A stretch of 52,397 bases of DNA from a virus. Both the position numbers and the translations under genes were made by a program. The stretch spans positions 1 to 52,397 of IMG/VR virus record IMGVR_UViG_3300030406_002796. The stretch is one strand, 5' to 3'. Below are positions 12,829 through 21,812 of this stretch, piece by piece. How positions within the stretch are numbered: position 1 is the stretch's first letter; the number at the start of each line of letters is the position of its first letter. The notes beneath the pieces are model-generated. The model was not told where the DNA came from, did not search any database, and saw nothing but the letters and a program-made list of their open reading frames with translations.

Positions 12829-13269
12829 ATGCGATTAACTAGTCACGATTTACGTGATTTACAAATCCTTAAGTATTACAGGCTCGTTAGAAAATGGGCC
12901 TGTAAGACTTACGGGTTAACAGATGCTGATCTTGAATTACTAATTTATTTAGATTGTAAAGGAAGATTTACGCGTCAAGAATTTATCGACGGTACTTACA
13001 CAATGAGTTGGGATAAGAACCGTTGGGAAAAATTAAGGAGGAATGGTTGGATAGAAACGTGGAGACACAGAAATAGAACAACCATCAAATACTCTGTATT
13101 CAAAACCTCCTTTAAGTGTTCACACTTAATAAGTAGAATATATCGTATACTTTTAGGGGAAGAAGATATACCTACTTCAGAAAAGAGTGTGTTTTTTACT
13201 AACCAATCATACACCGATAAGGTCATGAATAAGTCTATCGATGATATGATAAAAGATAATAAACGATGA
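12829..13269 (+). CDS. Winged-helix DNA-binding protein (MarR-like)
   Basis: This 146-residue protein shows a MarR-like order of helices. LTDADLELLIYLDCKGRFTR (residues about 26-45) is followed by a recognition-helix candidate (MSWDKNRWEKLRRNGW), then a wing (TTIKYSVFKTS) and a C-terminal helix. It overlaps the next gene by 4 bases. A DNA-binding protein inside the structural block could be a late regulator or take part in DNA packaging. Homologues in marine phages are, to my memory, only described as MarR-like or hypothetical. Confidence 0.65.
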   Translation: MRLTSHDLRDLQILKYYRLVRKWACKTYGLTDADLELLIYLDCKGRFTRQEFIDGTYTMSWDKNRWEKLRRNGWIETWRHRNRTTIKYSVFKTSFKCSHLISRIYRILLGEEDIPTSEKSVFFTNQSYTDKVMNKSIDDMIKDNKR

Positions 13270-13691
13270 TAGGAAAAATTGCAAATGGCTTATTCGGCAA
13301 GATAGTAGACAATGCGGAAGGAATACTTGACAAGGTTATTACGACAGACAAAGAAAGAGATGAGGCTAAGCTCGCTCTTAGAAGAGTTTTACTCGAAGCC
13401 GAAGCTGAAGCTTTCGCCAAAGAAGTTGAAGACAGAAAGAGCGCTAGGGATATGTATAAAGACGATGCGTTCATTCAAAAAGTACTTGCGACGTTATTTA
13501 CGGCAGCGTACTTTGGATTAAGCTTTATGATGTTTAGATACTTCGTAGTGGGTGATATACAAATGGGTGAGTTTGAAATTAGTTTCATCTCAACTATATT
13601 TGGTGCTATGAGTGCTAAAGTTAATACGGTAGTCGATTTCTTTTTCGGCGGATCGTCTAAAAAGAATCAAGAACAAAATAAAAATAAATAA
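13266..13691 (+). CDS. Holin-like membrane protein
   Basis: This 141-residue protein has a charged amphipathic N-terminal half with DRKSARDMYKDDAFIQK (residues 56-72), then two membrane segments (about 72-95 and 104-130), and a short Lys/Gln/Asn-rich tail. The DRxSAR sequence before a first span, and FGAMSAKVNTVVDFFFGGS at the end, recall small phage or gene-transfer-agent holins that open the inner membrane for lysis. The endolysin gene is far away (49045), which is unusual but not rare. Confidence 0.7.
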   Translation: MIGKIANGLFGKIVDNAEGILDKVITTDKERDEAKLALRRVLLEAEAEAFAKEVEDRKSARDMYKDDAFIQKVLATLFTAAYFGLSFMMFRYFVVGDIQMGEFEISFISTIFGAMSAKVNTVVDFFFGGSSKKNQEQNKNK

Positions 13692-13693
13692 TT

Positions 13694-14047
13694 ATGGGAA
13701 TAAATTCAACACAAGTTTCTTATGGCTTTGGCCAAATGGGTAGCGCTTATTGCGACACTGCAACAGCAGTTACTCCACCAGCTGGTAAAGTTATTGTGGC
13801 TATATACTTTATACAAGATAATACCCCAACAGCTTTAGTAGCTGAAGATCCATTAATGTATTTTAATACCGTATCTGCGGCACACGAGCAAGATACAACT
13901 GGAACAAACGCAACTGATCACGGTGATGGTGGTTTAGTTTTATCTGGCGCTAAGTTTAGAGGTGGATCTGTTATATATGGAAGGTGGACTAGTGTTACAC
14001 CTCAGGCTGATACTGATGGTGGTATAATCTGTTATTTCGGAGATTAA
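13694..14047 (+). CDS. Small virion protein with QVSYGFGQ start
   Basis: This 117-residue beta-rich protein contains STQVSYGFGQMGSAYCD, TPPAGKVIVAIYFIQDNTP and a C-terminal GGIICYFGD. This type recurs in marine phages as an uncharacterised virion protein. No transmembrane or catalytic feature is seen. It shares its last base with the next gene's start, so the two are co-translated. Confidence 0.72.
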   Translation: MGINSTQVSYGFGQMGSAYCDTATAVTPPAGKVIVAIYFIQDNTPTALVAEDPLMYFNTVSAAHEQDTTGTNATDHGDGGLVLSGAKFRGGSVIYGRWTSVTPQADTDGGIICYFGD

Positions 14048-14655
14048 TGTTAGGATTAGGAAATTCGTTAACACAAGGCGGGATTCAAATTGGTTTGTTA
14101 CATACGTATACTAGTGATTTTTCTGGAGGTGCTGGTGACGACTCAAGTGACTGGGAGGCTTTTAGTGTACAAAACTCAGCTAGTGATTTAACTTTAGCAA
14201 CGAATCAAACGGCACCAGGGTCTGGCGAAGCTGGTTGGCTAAAAGGTACGTTCGCTGTAACTCAAACAGATAGTAATGGGGCAGGTATAAAAAACACAAA
14301 TTTTTTTGCACCAGCTTCAGGCTTAGCTTTAAGTTCAGGTGGTTATCATGAGATTACTTTTAAATTATATCTAGATAATCCTGGTGGTAGTATAGGAGAC
14401 TATTGGGGCGGCACTGACGAAGTTAGAACGTATTGCGTTTTGAATAACATAGGTATAAACGACGATGGAGCTGGAGATGACCCAGGTGTACCACAGCATC
14501 AAGTTGCTACATTTGGACCTTCTATTTCTAATCAGTTTTCAGTATCTCAAACCACTGATACAGCAAAAATATATTGGGCTCAACTTGGCGATAGGCCCGC
14601 TGCCAATGCTGTATTTTATATAAAAGATATAGTGTGGAAAGTATACGGTTATTAA
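14047..14655 (+). CDS. Beta-sandwich virion or adhesion protein (MLGLGNSL start)
   Basis: This 202-residue protein starts MLGLGNSLTQGG, a start I recognise from flavobacterial phage and prophage proteins. The rest is jelly-roll-like, with DFSGGAGDDSSDWEAFSVQN and a long run of strands, similar in style to carbohydrate-binding modules. It could bind host polysaccharide or decorate the particle. It is coupled to the preceding small virion protein by a one-base overlap. Confidence 0.65.
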   Translation: MLGLGNSLTQGGIQIGLLHTYTSDFSGGAGDDSSDWEAFSVQNSASDLTLATNQTAPGSGEAGWLKGTFAVTQTDSNGAGIKNTNFFAPASGLALSSGGYHEITFKLYLDNPGGSIGDYWGGTDEVRTYCVLNNIGINDDGAGDDPGVPQHQVATFGPSISNQFSVSQTTDTAKIYWAQLGDRPAANAVFYIKDIVWKVYGY

Positions 14656-14680
14656 ATTATAAATTAAATTAAATTAAATT

Positions 14681-14962
14681 ATGGGAAAAAAAGAAAAAGT
14701 GATTGACCTTAAACCTAAGGTTGATAAGATATCAGACAAACATTTATCTGATTTACAAAAAGTAGTTAATACTATAAATGCTATACAATTTAATGTTGGC
14801 AAGATAGAGGCTCAAAAGCATATGTTACTACACAATTTAGATGAAGCACAAAAGGGTGTTAAGAAAATGCAAGACGTGCTAGTTAAAGAATATGGTACTT
14901 TTGACGTTAATTTAGACGATGGAACTATCAACTGGCCTAAAGAAAAGAAAGATGAAAAATAA
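14681..14962 (+). CDS. Small coiled-coil protein (93 aa)
   Basis: This Lys-rich protein has a long coiled-coil (residues about 15-70, with LQKVVNTINAIQFNVGKIE and MLLHNLDEAQKGVKKM) followed by EYGTFDVNLDDGTINWP. Proteins with the same coiled-coil and YGTxDxNxxDGTIxxP ending occur widely in marine and flavobacterial phages as hypothetical proteins. It lies just upstream of the packaging genes, behind a leader with repeated TTAAA units. Confidence 0.75.
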   Translation: MGKKEKVIDLKPKVDKISDKHLSDLQKVVNTINAIQFNVGKIEAQKHMLLHNLDEAQKGVKKMQDVLVKEYGTFDVNLDDGTINWPKEKKDEK

Positions 14963-15176
14963 TATCATCAGGAAAATTACCATAGGTAAAGACTATAAAA
15001 ATGATGCCATGCATTATGCTGTTGGTCAAGAAGTCTATGGTGGTCATAAAATTTGTGATATAATAGAAGAAGAAGATAAGTACTCTATTTATATTAGAAA
15101 AGACGATATAGTTATACCTTGGAAAGATTTTAACAAGAATATGGCTATATCAGTTGAGTATAACTTAGAATATTAA
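14952..15176 (+). CDS. Small phage protein (74 aa), IGKDYK family
   Basis: I chose the start MKNNIIRKITIGKDYKNDAM because it matches the flavophage pattern IIRKxxIGKDYKxAMHYxVGQ. A longer frame upstream is only the overlap with the preceding gene, which this start overlaps by 11 bases. The rest (IYIRKDDIVIPWKDFNKNM) follows the same family plan. Function is unknown. It stands next to the packaging genes. Confidence 0.72.
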   Translation: MKNNIIRKITIGKDYKNDAMHYAVGQEVYGGHKICDIIEEEDKYSIYIRKDDIVIPWKDFNKNMAISVEYNLEY

Positions 15177-15745
15177 TGAATGCTTATAAAGATTTTATTG
15201 TCTCTCCTATTGGTGAGCGCTATGATAATACTAAGCAAGTTGATGACAAAAGATTAATACTTAATACAGAAGTATCAAATCATCAATTTGTAAATAGATT
15301 AGCAAAAGTTATCGCTACTCCATTATTATTTCAATCACCCATTAACGTGGGTGATGAGGTAATAGTTCATCATAATGTTTTTAGAAGATGGTATGATGTT
15401 AAAGGTAGAGAAAAAAATAGTAGATCATATTGGAAAGAAGATAAATATATAATATCAGAAGATCAAATATATTTATACAATAATAAAGCTATGCCTGGCT
15501 ATAGTTTTATTAAACCACTAAAATCTAATGATAAATTTACTAATGACAAAGAAAGACCTTTAATAGGTGTAGTTAAATACTCTGATGGTAGTTTTAATAT
15601 AAATGATTTAGTAGGATTTGCGCCTAGTATGGAGTATGAGTTTATTATAAACGGAGAGAGATTATATAGAGTTATGAATAAATTTATTACAATTAAATAT
15701 GAATATAAAGGAAACGAAGAAGAATATAATCCAAGCTGGGCATAA
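15176..15745 (+). CDS. Conserved phage protein with a possible GroES-like barrel
   Basis: This 189-residue protein contains ERYDNTKQVDDKRLILNTEV, a VNRLAKVIATP segment and NVGDEVIVHHNVFRRWYDV, a set conserved among flavobacterial phages. The succession of strands, with GDEVIVHH followed by QIYLYNN, is reminiscent of the GroES fold, and remote similarity to co-chaperonins is possible. It sits between the small IGKDYK protein and the small-terminase candidate, so a head-assembly role is likely. The GroES relation is speculation to be tested structurally. Confidence 0.68.
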   Translation: MNAYKDFIVSPIGERYDNTKQVDDKRLILNTEVSNHQFVNRLAKVIATPLLFQSPINVGDEVIVHHNVFRRWYDVKGREKNSRSYWKEDKYIISEDQIYLYNNKAMPGYSFIKPLKSNDKFTNDKERPLIGVVKYSDGSFNINDLVGFAPSMEYEFIINGERLYRVMNKFITIKYEYKGNEEEYNPSWA

Positions 15746-15974
15746 AGCGGTTGAAGAATTAATCAAGGTAGCTAAAGAAGCTATTGTTGATTCTGGAGAT
15801 GATGTTTCCGCTGATAGATTAAAAAATGCAGCTGCTACAAAAAAGTTAGCTATATTTGATGCATTTGAAATATTAAACAGAATCCATGAAGAAGAGGGTT
15901 TATTAGAAGGTAAACCTATAGAAGAAAAGAAAGAGAATAAATTCAAAGGGTTTGCAGAAGGTAGGTCTAAATAA
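15699..15974 (+). CDS. terS: Putative terminase small subunit
   Basis: This 91-residue protein is mainly helical (IIQAGHKAVEELIKVAKEAI, then DDVSADRLKNAAATKKLAIF). It lies immediately before the terminase large subunit, with which it shares one base (TAATG), and overlaps the end of the previous gene by 47 bases in another frame. Position, size and helical content suit the small subunit that recognises phage DNA. I recall similar proteins directly before terminase genes in marine phages, but a clear helix-turn-helix is not visible. Confidence 0.55.
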   Translation: MNIKETKKNIIQAGHKAVEELIKVAKEAIVDSGDDVSADRLKNAAATKKLAIFDAFEILNRIHEEEGLLEGKPIEEKKENKFKGFAEGRSK

Positions 15975-16402
15975 TGTATAACCAAAACTTATTTAAGGTT
16001 GTAGAACCTATAAAAATAAATACCATTAAAAGACTTAACAAGTCTAAAAAATGGAAGTATGGTTATGATAAAGAAAATGATATAGTTATTATATCTAAAA
16101 CCGGTATGATCGGCGATATCATAGAAATACAAGGTTTACAAATAGCTTTACCTAAACAACCTAAAGAAATATATAGTTGTAGTAAAATAAAGTCAGAGCA
16201 AAAGTGGAAACAATTTCCAGCTAACTCAGCTTTTAAAAGAATTAAAACTGTATTTGATTGGCAAACATATCCAGATGATTTTAAACAAAGTCATTATGAA
16301 TATATAGACGAAGAGTTTAAAAGAAGAGAAGAAGGTTTTTGGTTTATGAATAATGGCAAGCCAACCTACAGGCACACACTATATGTATTTACAATGGAGT
16401 AA
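15974..16402 (+). CDS. terL: Terminase large subunit, N-terminal fragment (frame-shifted)
   Basis: These 142 codons match the N-terminus that flavophage terminase large subunits normally carry: YNQNLFKVVEPIKINTIKRL, KWKYGYDKENDIVIISKTG, IEIQGLQIALPKQPKEIY and FKRREEGFWFMNNGKPTY. After NNGKPTY the frame turns to nonsense (RHTLYVFTME) and stops, while the next frame continues the expected GTHYMYLQW. The change point is at TAC-A-GGC around 16367-16373 and needs a +1 shift. Relative to the YITGTHYMYLQW I remember in relatives, two residues are also missing, which suits a 5-base deletion or an assembly error as well as recoding. Expressed alone it would be inactive. Confidence 0.8.
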   Translation: MYNQNLFKVVEPIKINTIKRLNKSKKWKYGYDKENDIVIISKTGMIGDIIEIQGLQIALPKQPKEIYSCSKIKSEQKWKQFPANSAFKRIKTVFDWQTYPDDFKQSHYEYIDEEFKRREEGFWFMNNGKPTYRHTLYVFTME

Positions 16403-18203
16403 AATAGATGTAGGCGCGCCAGATTATAGAGAAGCAAATAGATTATTCTATATATTTTGGGAAGCTTGTAAAGCAGATAAAAGAAGTTACGGAATGTGTT
16501 ATTTAAAAAATAGACGTTCTGGTTTTTCATTTATGAGTTCAGCTGAAACTGTTAATTTAGCTACATTAGCTAGTGATAGTAGATTTGGTATATTATCTAA
16601 AACAGGTGCCGATGCAAAGAAAATGTTTACAGACAAAGTAGTACCGATTAGTATTAATTATCCTTTCTTCTTCAAGCCAATACAGGACGGTATGGACCGA
16701 CCAAAGTCCGAGCTCGCTTATAGGGTACCTGCTAAAAAGTTTACTCGTAAAAAAATACGTGAACGTGAAGAGATGGACGACGTTGAAGGTCTTGACACAA
16801 CTATAGACTGGAAAAATACAGGTGACAATAGTTATGATGGTGAAAAACTAAATCTATTAGTTCATGATGAAAGTGGTAAATGGGAAAGACCTGACAATAT
16901 AAAAAATAACTGGAGAGTTACAAAAACTTGTTTGCGATTAGGTAGTAGGATAGTAGGTAAATGTATGATGGGAAGTACATCTAATGCTTTAGATAAAGGA
17001 GGGGATAATTTTAAAAACTTATATTATAATTCAGATGTCACAAAACGAAACAGAAATGGACAAACTAAATCAGGACTTTATTCTTTGTTTATACCCATGG
17101 AGTGGAATTATGAAGGTTTCATTGATGGATATGGACAGCCTGTATTTAACGATCCTAGTGAACCAGCATTTGATCCCCACGGCATAGAGATAGATCAAGG
17201 TGTAATCGATCATTGGGAAAATGAAGCTGATGGTTTAAAAGAAGATCAAGATGCTTTAAATGAATTTTACCGTCAGTTTCCTAGAACAGAAGAACACGCG
17301 TTTAGAGATGAAACAAAAAATAGTTTATTTAATCTTATAAAGATATACGAACAAATAGATTATAACGAAGGTAATAGAAACTCTTCAGTAACTACGGTTG
17401 GTAACTTTCAATGGCTTAATGGGAAAAAAGATACGATGGTTGTTTTTAACCCAAATCCTAACGGTAGATTTAAGGTTAGTTGGGTGCCAAGTTCTAGATT
17501 ACAAAATAACGTTATTATTAAAAATGGCGTACGATATCCAGGTAATGAACACATGGGAGCTTTTGGCTGTGACTCATACGATATATCTGGAACAGTAGAT
17601 AAACGAGGTTCAAAAGGTGCTTTGCATGGCTTAACAAAGTTTTCAATGGAAGATGCGCCAGCAAATACTTTTTTCCTTGAATATATAGCAAAACCTCAAA
17701 CTGCTGAAATATTTTTTGAAGACGTTTTAATGGCATTAGTATTTTATGGAATGCCAATACTTGCTGAAAATAATAAACCAAGATTATTATACTATTTAAG
17801 AAGAAGAGGTTATAGAGGATTTAGTATGAACAGACCTGATAAAGTTTGGAATAAGTTATCAGTTGCAGAAAAGGAAGTAGGTGGTATACCAAACTCTAGT
17901 GAAGATATAAAGCAAGCTCATGCTGCTGCTATTGAAATGTATATCAATGACCATGTTGGATTATTACAAGACGGTACTTATGGTACTATGTATTTTAATG
18001 AAACTTTAAATGACTGGTCTAGGTTTGATATAAATAAAAGAACTAGGCACGATGCTTCAATAAGTTCTGGTTTAGCAATTATGGCTTGTAATAGACATTT
18101 ATATAGACCAAACCCTATTAAACAAAAACAACCATTAAATTTAACTATATCAAAATATAATAATTCTGGATTTTCATCTACGATAATTAAAAATAAAATA
18201 TGA
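16353..18203 (+). CDS. terL: Terminase large subunit, main part (ATPase and nuclease)
   Basis: The frame opened at 16353 carries the packaging motor: a Walker-A-like loop KNRRSGFS (residues 52-59), Walker-B-like LLVHDE (D172-E173) and a nuclease domain starting near FGCDSYDISGT (D407). The ATG at 16353 lies inside the upstream fragment, and its first few residues are probably not native. True terminase sequence begins at about 16371 (GTHYMYLQWSKIDVGAPD). The whole protein would be about 740 residues with the upstream fragment. It translocates DNA through the portal and cuts it. It ends with a 4-base overlap to the portal gene. Confidence 0.9.
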   Translation: MASQPTGTHYMYLQWSKIDVGAPDYREANRLFYIFWEACKADKRSYGMCYLKNRRSGFSFMSSAETVNLATLASDSRFGILSKTGADAKKMFTDKVVPISINYPFFFKPIQDGMDRPKSELAYRVPAKKFTRKKIREREEMDDVEGLDTTIDWKNTGDNSYDGEKLNLLVHDESGKWERPDNIKNNWRVTKTCLRLGSRIVGKCMMGSTSNALDKGGDNFKNLYYNSDVTKRNRNGQTKSGLYSLFIPMEWNYEGFIDGYGQPVFNDPSEPAFDPHGIEIDQGVIDHWENEADGLKEDQDALNEFYRQFPRTEEHAFRDETKNSLFNLIKIYEQIDYNEGNRNSSVTTVGNFQWLNGKKDTMVVFNPNPNGRFKVSWVPSSRLQNNVIIKNGVRYPGNEHMGAFGCDSYDISGTVDKRGSKGALHGLTKFSMEDAPANTFFLEYIAKPQTAEIFFEDVLMALVFYGMPILAENNKPRLLYYLRRRGYRGFSMNRPDKVWNKLSVAEKEVGGIPNSSEDIKQAHAAAIEMYINDHVGLLQDGTYGTMYFNETLNDWSRFDINKRTRHDASISSGLAIMACNRHLYRPNPIKQKQPLNLTISKYNNSGFSSTIIKNKI

Positions 18204-20578
18204 ACTCACAACACTCAATACATTTTCCATCACAAGCTGTTAGCGATTTAGAAAAACTAAGCGAAGATTATGGATTAAAGGTTGCAAGAGCAATACGACA
18301 TGAATGGTTTTCTGGTGCTACATCTAAGTACAATAGTTTTAAAAATAACTTTCACACACTAAGACTTTACGCAAGAGGGGAACAACCTATACAAAAGTAT
18401 AAAAATGAGTTGTCTATAAATGGTGATTTATCTTATTTAAATCTTGATTGGAAGCCAGTACCTATTGTACCTAAGTTTGTTGATATAGTTGTTAATGGTA
18501 TGGCTCAAAGAAATTATCAAATAAACTGTTATTCTCAAGATGAATATGGTGTAAGCAAAAGAACTGAATATATGGAGTCTTTGCTTAGAGATATGAGAGC
18601 TAAAAAGTTTGACAACATAATTCAACAGCAGTATGATATTGATATGAAAGAAAATGAGCCTGAAAAATTACCAGACTCAGAGGAAGAATTAAAGCTTCAT
18701 ATGCAGTTAGATTACAAGCAAGCTGTTGAGTTAGCTGAAGAACAGGCATTAAATGTTTTACTAGAAGGTAGTGATTATGATTTAGTAAGGCGTAGAGTTC
18801 TTTATGACTTAACTGTACTAGGTATCGGTGCTACTAAAACTACATTTGATTTTAGCAGCGGTGCTAAAGCGGAATATGTTGATCCAGCAAATTTAATATA
18901 TTCACACACAGACTCTCCTTATTTTGATGATGTATACTATGTTGGTGAGGTAAAAGAAATACCAATAAACGAACTAGTAAAACAATTTCCTAATTTATCT
19001 GAAAAAGAAATAAAAGAAGTAGCAGATAAACAATATAGACCTTTAGATCATACATCTAACTACGATAAAAATAAAGTAAACGTTCTTTACTTTAATTACA
19101 AAACACACATGAATAATGTTTATAAGTTAAAAAAGTTAGGAACTGGAGCTGAAAGAGTTATTGAAAAAGATGATACGTTTGATCCACCTGTTGAAAGCAT
19201 GGATGGTGAATTTAAAAAACTAGAAAGAGTTGTTGAGACTTTATACGAAGGTGTTTACTTAATAGGCTCAGATAAAATACTTAGTTGGAAAATGTGCGAT
19301 AACATGATGCGTACAGACTCTGATTTTAGTAGAGTAAAAATGAATTACCAAATTGTAGCGCCTAGGTTATATGAAGGTAGAATAGAAAGCTTAGTAAGTA
19401 GAATAACTAGCTTTGCAGATATGATACAGTTAACACATTTAAAGTTACAGCAAGTTATGGCGCGTATGGTTCCAGATGGTGTATACTTAGATGCTGATGG
19501 TTTAGCTGAAATAGATTTAGGTAACGGAACAAACTATAATCCGCAAGAAGCTTTAAATATGTTTTTTCAAACTGGTTCTGTTATTGGTAGAAGTTTTACA
19601 TCAGAGGGCGATCCTAATCCTGGTAAAGTTCCAATACAACAAATAAGCAATGGTGTTAATAGTGGTAAGTTACAAAGTTTAATTTCAACTTACAATTATT
19701 ACTTACAAATGATACGTGACGTAACCGGATTAAATGAAGCAAGAGATGCTAGCACACCTGATCGTAACGCATTAGTTGGTGTACAAAAAATGGCAGCTGC
19801 TAATTCTAATACAGCTACCAGACATATTTTACAATCAATGCTATTTATAACTGCTCAAGTTGCAGAGTGCTTATCATTACGTATAGCTGATATCATAGAG
19901 TACTCACCAACTAAAGATGCTTTTGTTAGAGCATTAGGCGCTCATAACGTCGCTACGTTAGATGAAATGAAAAACTTACATTTATATGACTTTGGTATAT
20001 TTATAGAGTTAATGCCAGATGATGAGGAAAAACAAATGTTAGAAAACAATATACAAGTTTCTTTACAGCAAGGTAGTATAGATTTAGATGATGCTATTGA
20101 TTTGCGTAATATAAGAAACGTAAAGTTAGCTAATCAAATGCTTAAAGTAAAAAGAAAAAAGAAACAAGAAAGAGATCAGCAAATGCAACAACAAAATATG
20201 CAAGCACAAGCTCAAGCTAACGCACAAGCACAACAAGCTGCAGCACAAGCTGAAATACAAAAAAATCAAGCAAAGATGCAGGCTGAAATGCAATTAGAAC
20301 AAACTAGAGGTCAATTAAAATCTCAGTACTTACAAGCTGAAGTTTTAGCTAAAAAACAACTAATGGCTTACGAGTTTGAATTAAACTCTAAAATGGAAGC
20401 TATGAAACAAAGAGTTTCTAATGAAAGAGAAGATGAAAGAGAAAACAGAAGAGATAATAGAGTAGATATGCAAGCTCAACATCAAATGAATATGATTCAA
20501 AGAAGAACTGAGGGTAATCCACTTAAAAGCTTTGAGTCATCAGGTAATGATACTATAACGGGGAGCGCTAATATGTAA
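18200..20578 (+). CDS. Portal protein
   Basis: This 792-residue protein directly follows terminase with an ATGA overlap. It has the portal-type start with KVARAIRHEWFSGATSKY and LYARGEQPIQKYKNEL, and then VPIVPKFVDIVVNGMAQRNY, which I know from flavophage portals. A long mixed alpha/beta core follows, and then a Gln/Met/Ala-rich coiled-coil from about residue 650 to 745. The dodecameric portal forms the DNA gate at one capsid vertex. The Q-rich tail could form the extended barrel inside the head. The length is large but normal for podovirus-type portals. Confidence 0.9.
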   Translation: MNSQHSIHFPSQAVSDLEKLSEDYGLKVARAIRHEWFSGATSKYNSFKNNFHTLRLYARGEQPIQKYKNELSINGDLSYLNLDWKPVPIVPKFVDIVVNGMAQRNYQINCYSQDEYGVSKRTEYMESLLRDMRAKKFDNIIQQQYDIDMKENEPEKLPDSEEELKLHMQLDYKQAVELAEEQALNVLLEGSDYDLVRRRVLYDLTVLGIGATKTTFDFSSGAKAEYVDPANLIYSHTDSPYFDDVYYVGEVKEIPINELVKQFPNLSEKEIKEVADKQYRPLDHTSNYDKNKVNVLYFNYKTHMNNVYKLKKLGTGAERVIEKDDTFDPPVESMDGEFKKLERVVETLYEGVYLIGSDKILSWKMCDNMMRTDSDFSRVKMNYQIVAPRLYEGRIESLVSRITSFADMIQLTHLKLQQVMARMVPDGVYLDADGLAEIDLGNGTNYNPQEALNMFFQTGSVIGRSFTSEGDPNPGKVPIQQISNGVNSGKLQSLISTYNYYLQMIRDVTGLNEARDASTPDRNALVGVQKMAAANSNTATRHILQSMLFITAQVAECLSLRIADIIEYSPTKDAFVRALGAHNVATLDEMKNLHLYDFGIFIELMPDDEEKQMLENNIQVSLQQGSIDLDDAIDLRNIRNVKLANQMLKVKRKKKQERDQQMQQQNMQAQAQANAQAQQAAAQAEIQKNQAKMQAEMQLEQTRGQLKSQYLQAEVLAKKQLMAYEFELNSKMEAMKQRVSNEREDERENRRDNRVDMQAQHQMNMIQRRTEGNPLKSFESSGNDTITGSANM

Positions 20579-20612
20579 TCTCTTAATTTTTAATATTTTA
20601 TAAAATTTTATT

Positions 20613-21791
20613 ATGGAAGAACTAAATGAAGAAGTTGTTGAAGAGACAACTGAATCTGTCGATCAGACAGAAGAAAATAACGAACAACCTTTAGAAGAAG
20701 AGGTTGAACAAGTAATAGATAACACTAAGTTTGACAGTGCTGATGATGAAAGTGTATTTAAAGTAGACTTAGACATGCCACCAAAAGCTGAAGATATCGT
20801 AGACGAGCAAGATAACGTAGAACAAGAGGTAGTTGAAGAAGTTTCAGAGCAACCTATAATGGAAGAGGTTACAGAAGAAGAGCCTCAAACGGTTGAACAA
20901 GCTGAAGAAATAATTGAAGAAGCGGTTGAAGAAATGCAAGAGACTGGTCAACCATTACCAGAAAATGTAGAGAAGTTAATAAACTTTATGCAAGAAACTG
21001 GTGGTGATTTAAACGACTATGTACAATTAAACAGAGATGTTTCTAAAATGGATGATTCTGATATACTAGATGAATACTATAGATCAACCAAATCTCATTT
21101 GTCAGCTGAAGAAAGAAACTTTTTATTAGAAGACACCTTTGGTGTTGATGAAGAAATTGACGACGAGAAAACAATACGTAAAAAGAAAATAGCCCTTAAA
21201 GAGCAAGTTGCCGAGGCTAAAGCCTACTTAGACGGGCAAAAGTCTAAATACTATGATGAAATTAAATTAGGGTCAAAGTTGACACCTGAACAGCAAGAAG
21301 CTATTAATTTTTATCATCAATATAATGAAGATCTGAAAAATCAACAGGAAGTATCTGACGCAAGTCAAAGTGCTTTTATTAAACAAACCAATAATGTTTT
21401 TAATAATAACTTCAAAGGTTTTGAATATAATGTTGGAGACAAAGTTTATAGGTTTAATGTTAAAGATGTAGATAAAGTAAAAGAAACTCAAAGTGATCTT
21501 AATAATTTCGTAAACAAGTTTGTTGGCGAAGATGAAACAACTATTAAAGATGCTATAGGTTATCACAAATCTTTATATACAGCTATGAATCCAGATGCTA
21601 TTGCTAAGCATTTTTATGAGCAAGGTAAAGCGGATGCTATAAAAGAAAGAGTTGCTAAAGATAAAAATATTAATTTAGAACCTAGAAAAACACACGGTGA
21701 ATTTAATGCAGGTGGTGTTAAATATAAGGTTGTAGGTCAAAATGCTTCTGACATGAGAAACAGATCTTTTAAGATTAGAAAAAGAAAATAA
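20613..21791 (+). CDS. Scaffolding protein
   Basis: This 392-residue protein has an extremely acidic, Glu/Gln/Val-rich N-terminal third (first 110 residues), a helical middle, and a basic C-terminus ending NRSFKIRKRK. Placement between portal and major capsid gene, acidity, coiled helices and a positively charged tail are the usual marks of a phage scaffold that binds capsid protein through its C-terminus. No protease motif is visible, so maturation presumably does not use a fused protease. Confidence 0.8.
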   Translation: MEELNEEVVEETTESVDQTEENNEQPLEEEVEQVIDNTKFDSADDESVFKVDLDMPPKAEDIVDEQDNVEQEVVEEVSEQPIMEEVTEEEPQTVEQAEEIIEEAVEEMQETGQPLPENVEKLINFMQETGGDLNDYVQLNRDVSKMDDSDILDEYYRSTKSHLSAEERNFLLEDTFGVDEEIDDEKTIRKKKIALKEQVAEAKAYLDGQKSKYYDEIKLGSKLTPEQQEAINFYHQYNEDLKNQQEVSDASQSAFIKQTNNVFNNNFKGFEYNVGDKVYRFNVKDVDKVKETQSDLNNFVNKFVGEDETTIKDAIGYHKSLYTAMNPDAIAKHFYEQGKADAIKERVAKDKNINLEPRKTHGEFNAGGVKYKVVGQNASDMRNRSFKIRKRK

Positions 21792-21812
21792 CAATTTTAA
21801 AATAAATTAATT

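Noticed and set aside
16353-16370. ATG at 16353 as the native start of a separate terminase gene
   Set aside because: It lies inside the upstream terminase fragment, gives a start (MASQP) that I do not recall in relatives, and would lose the N-terminal domain.
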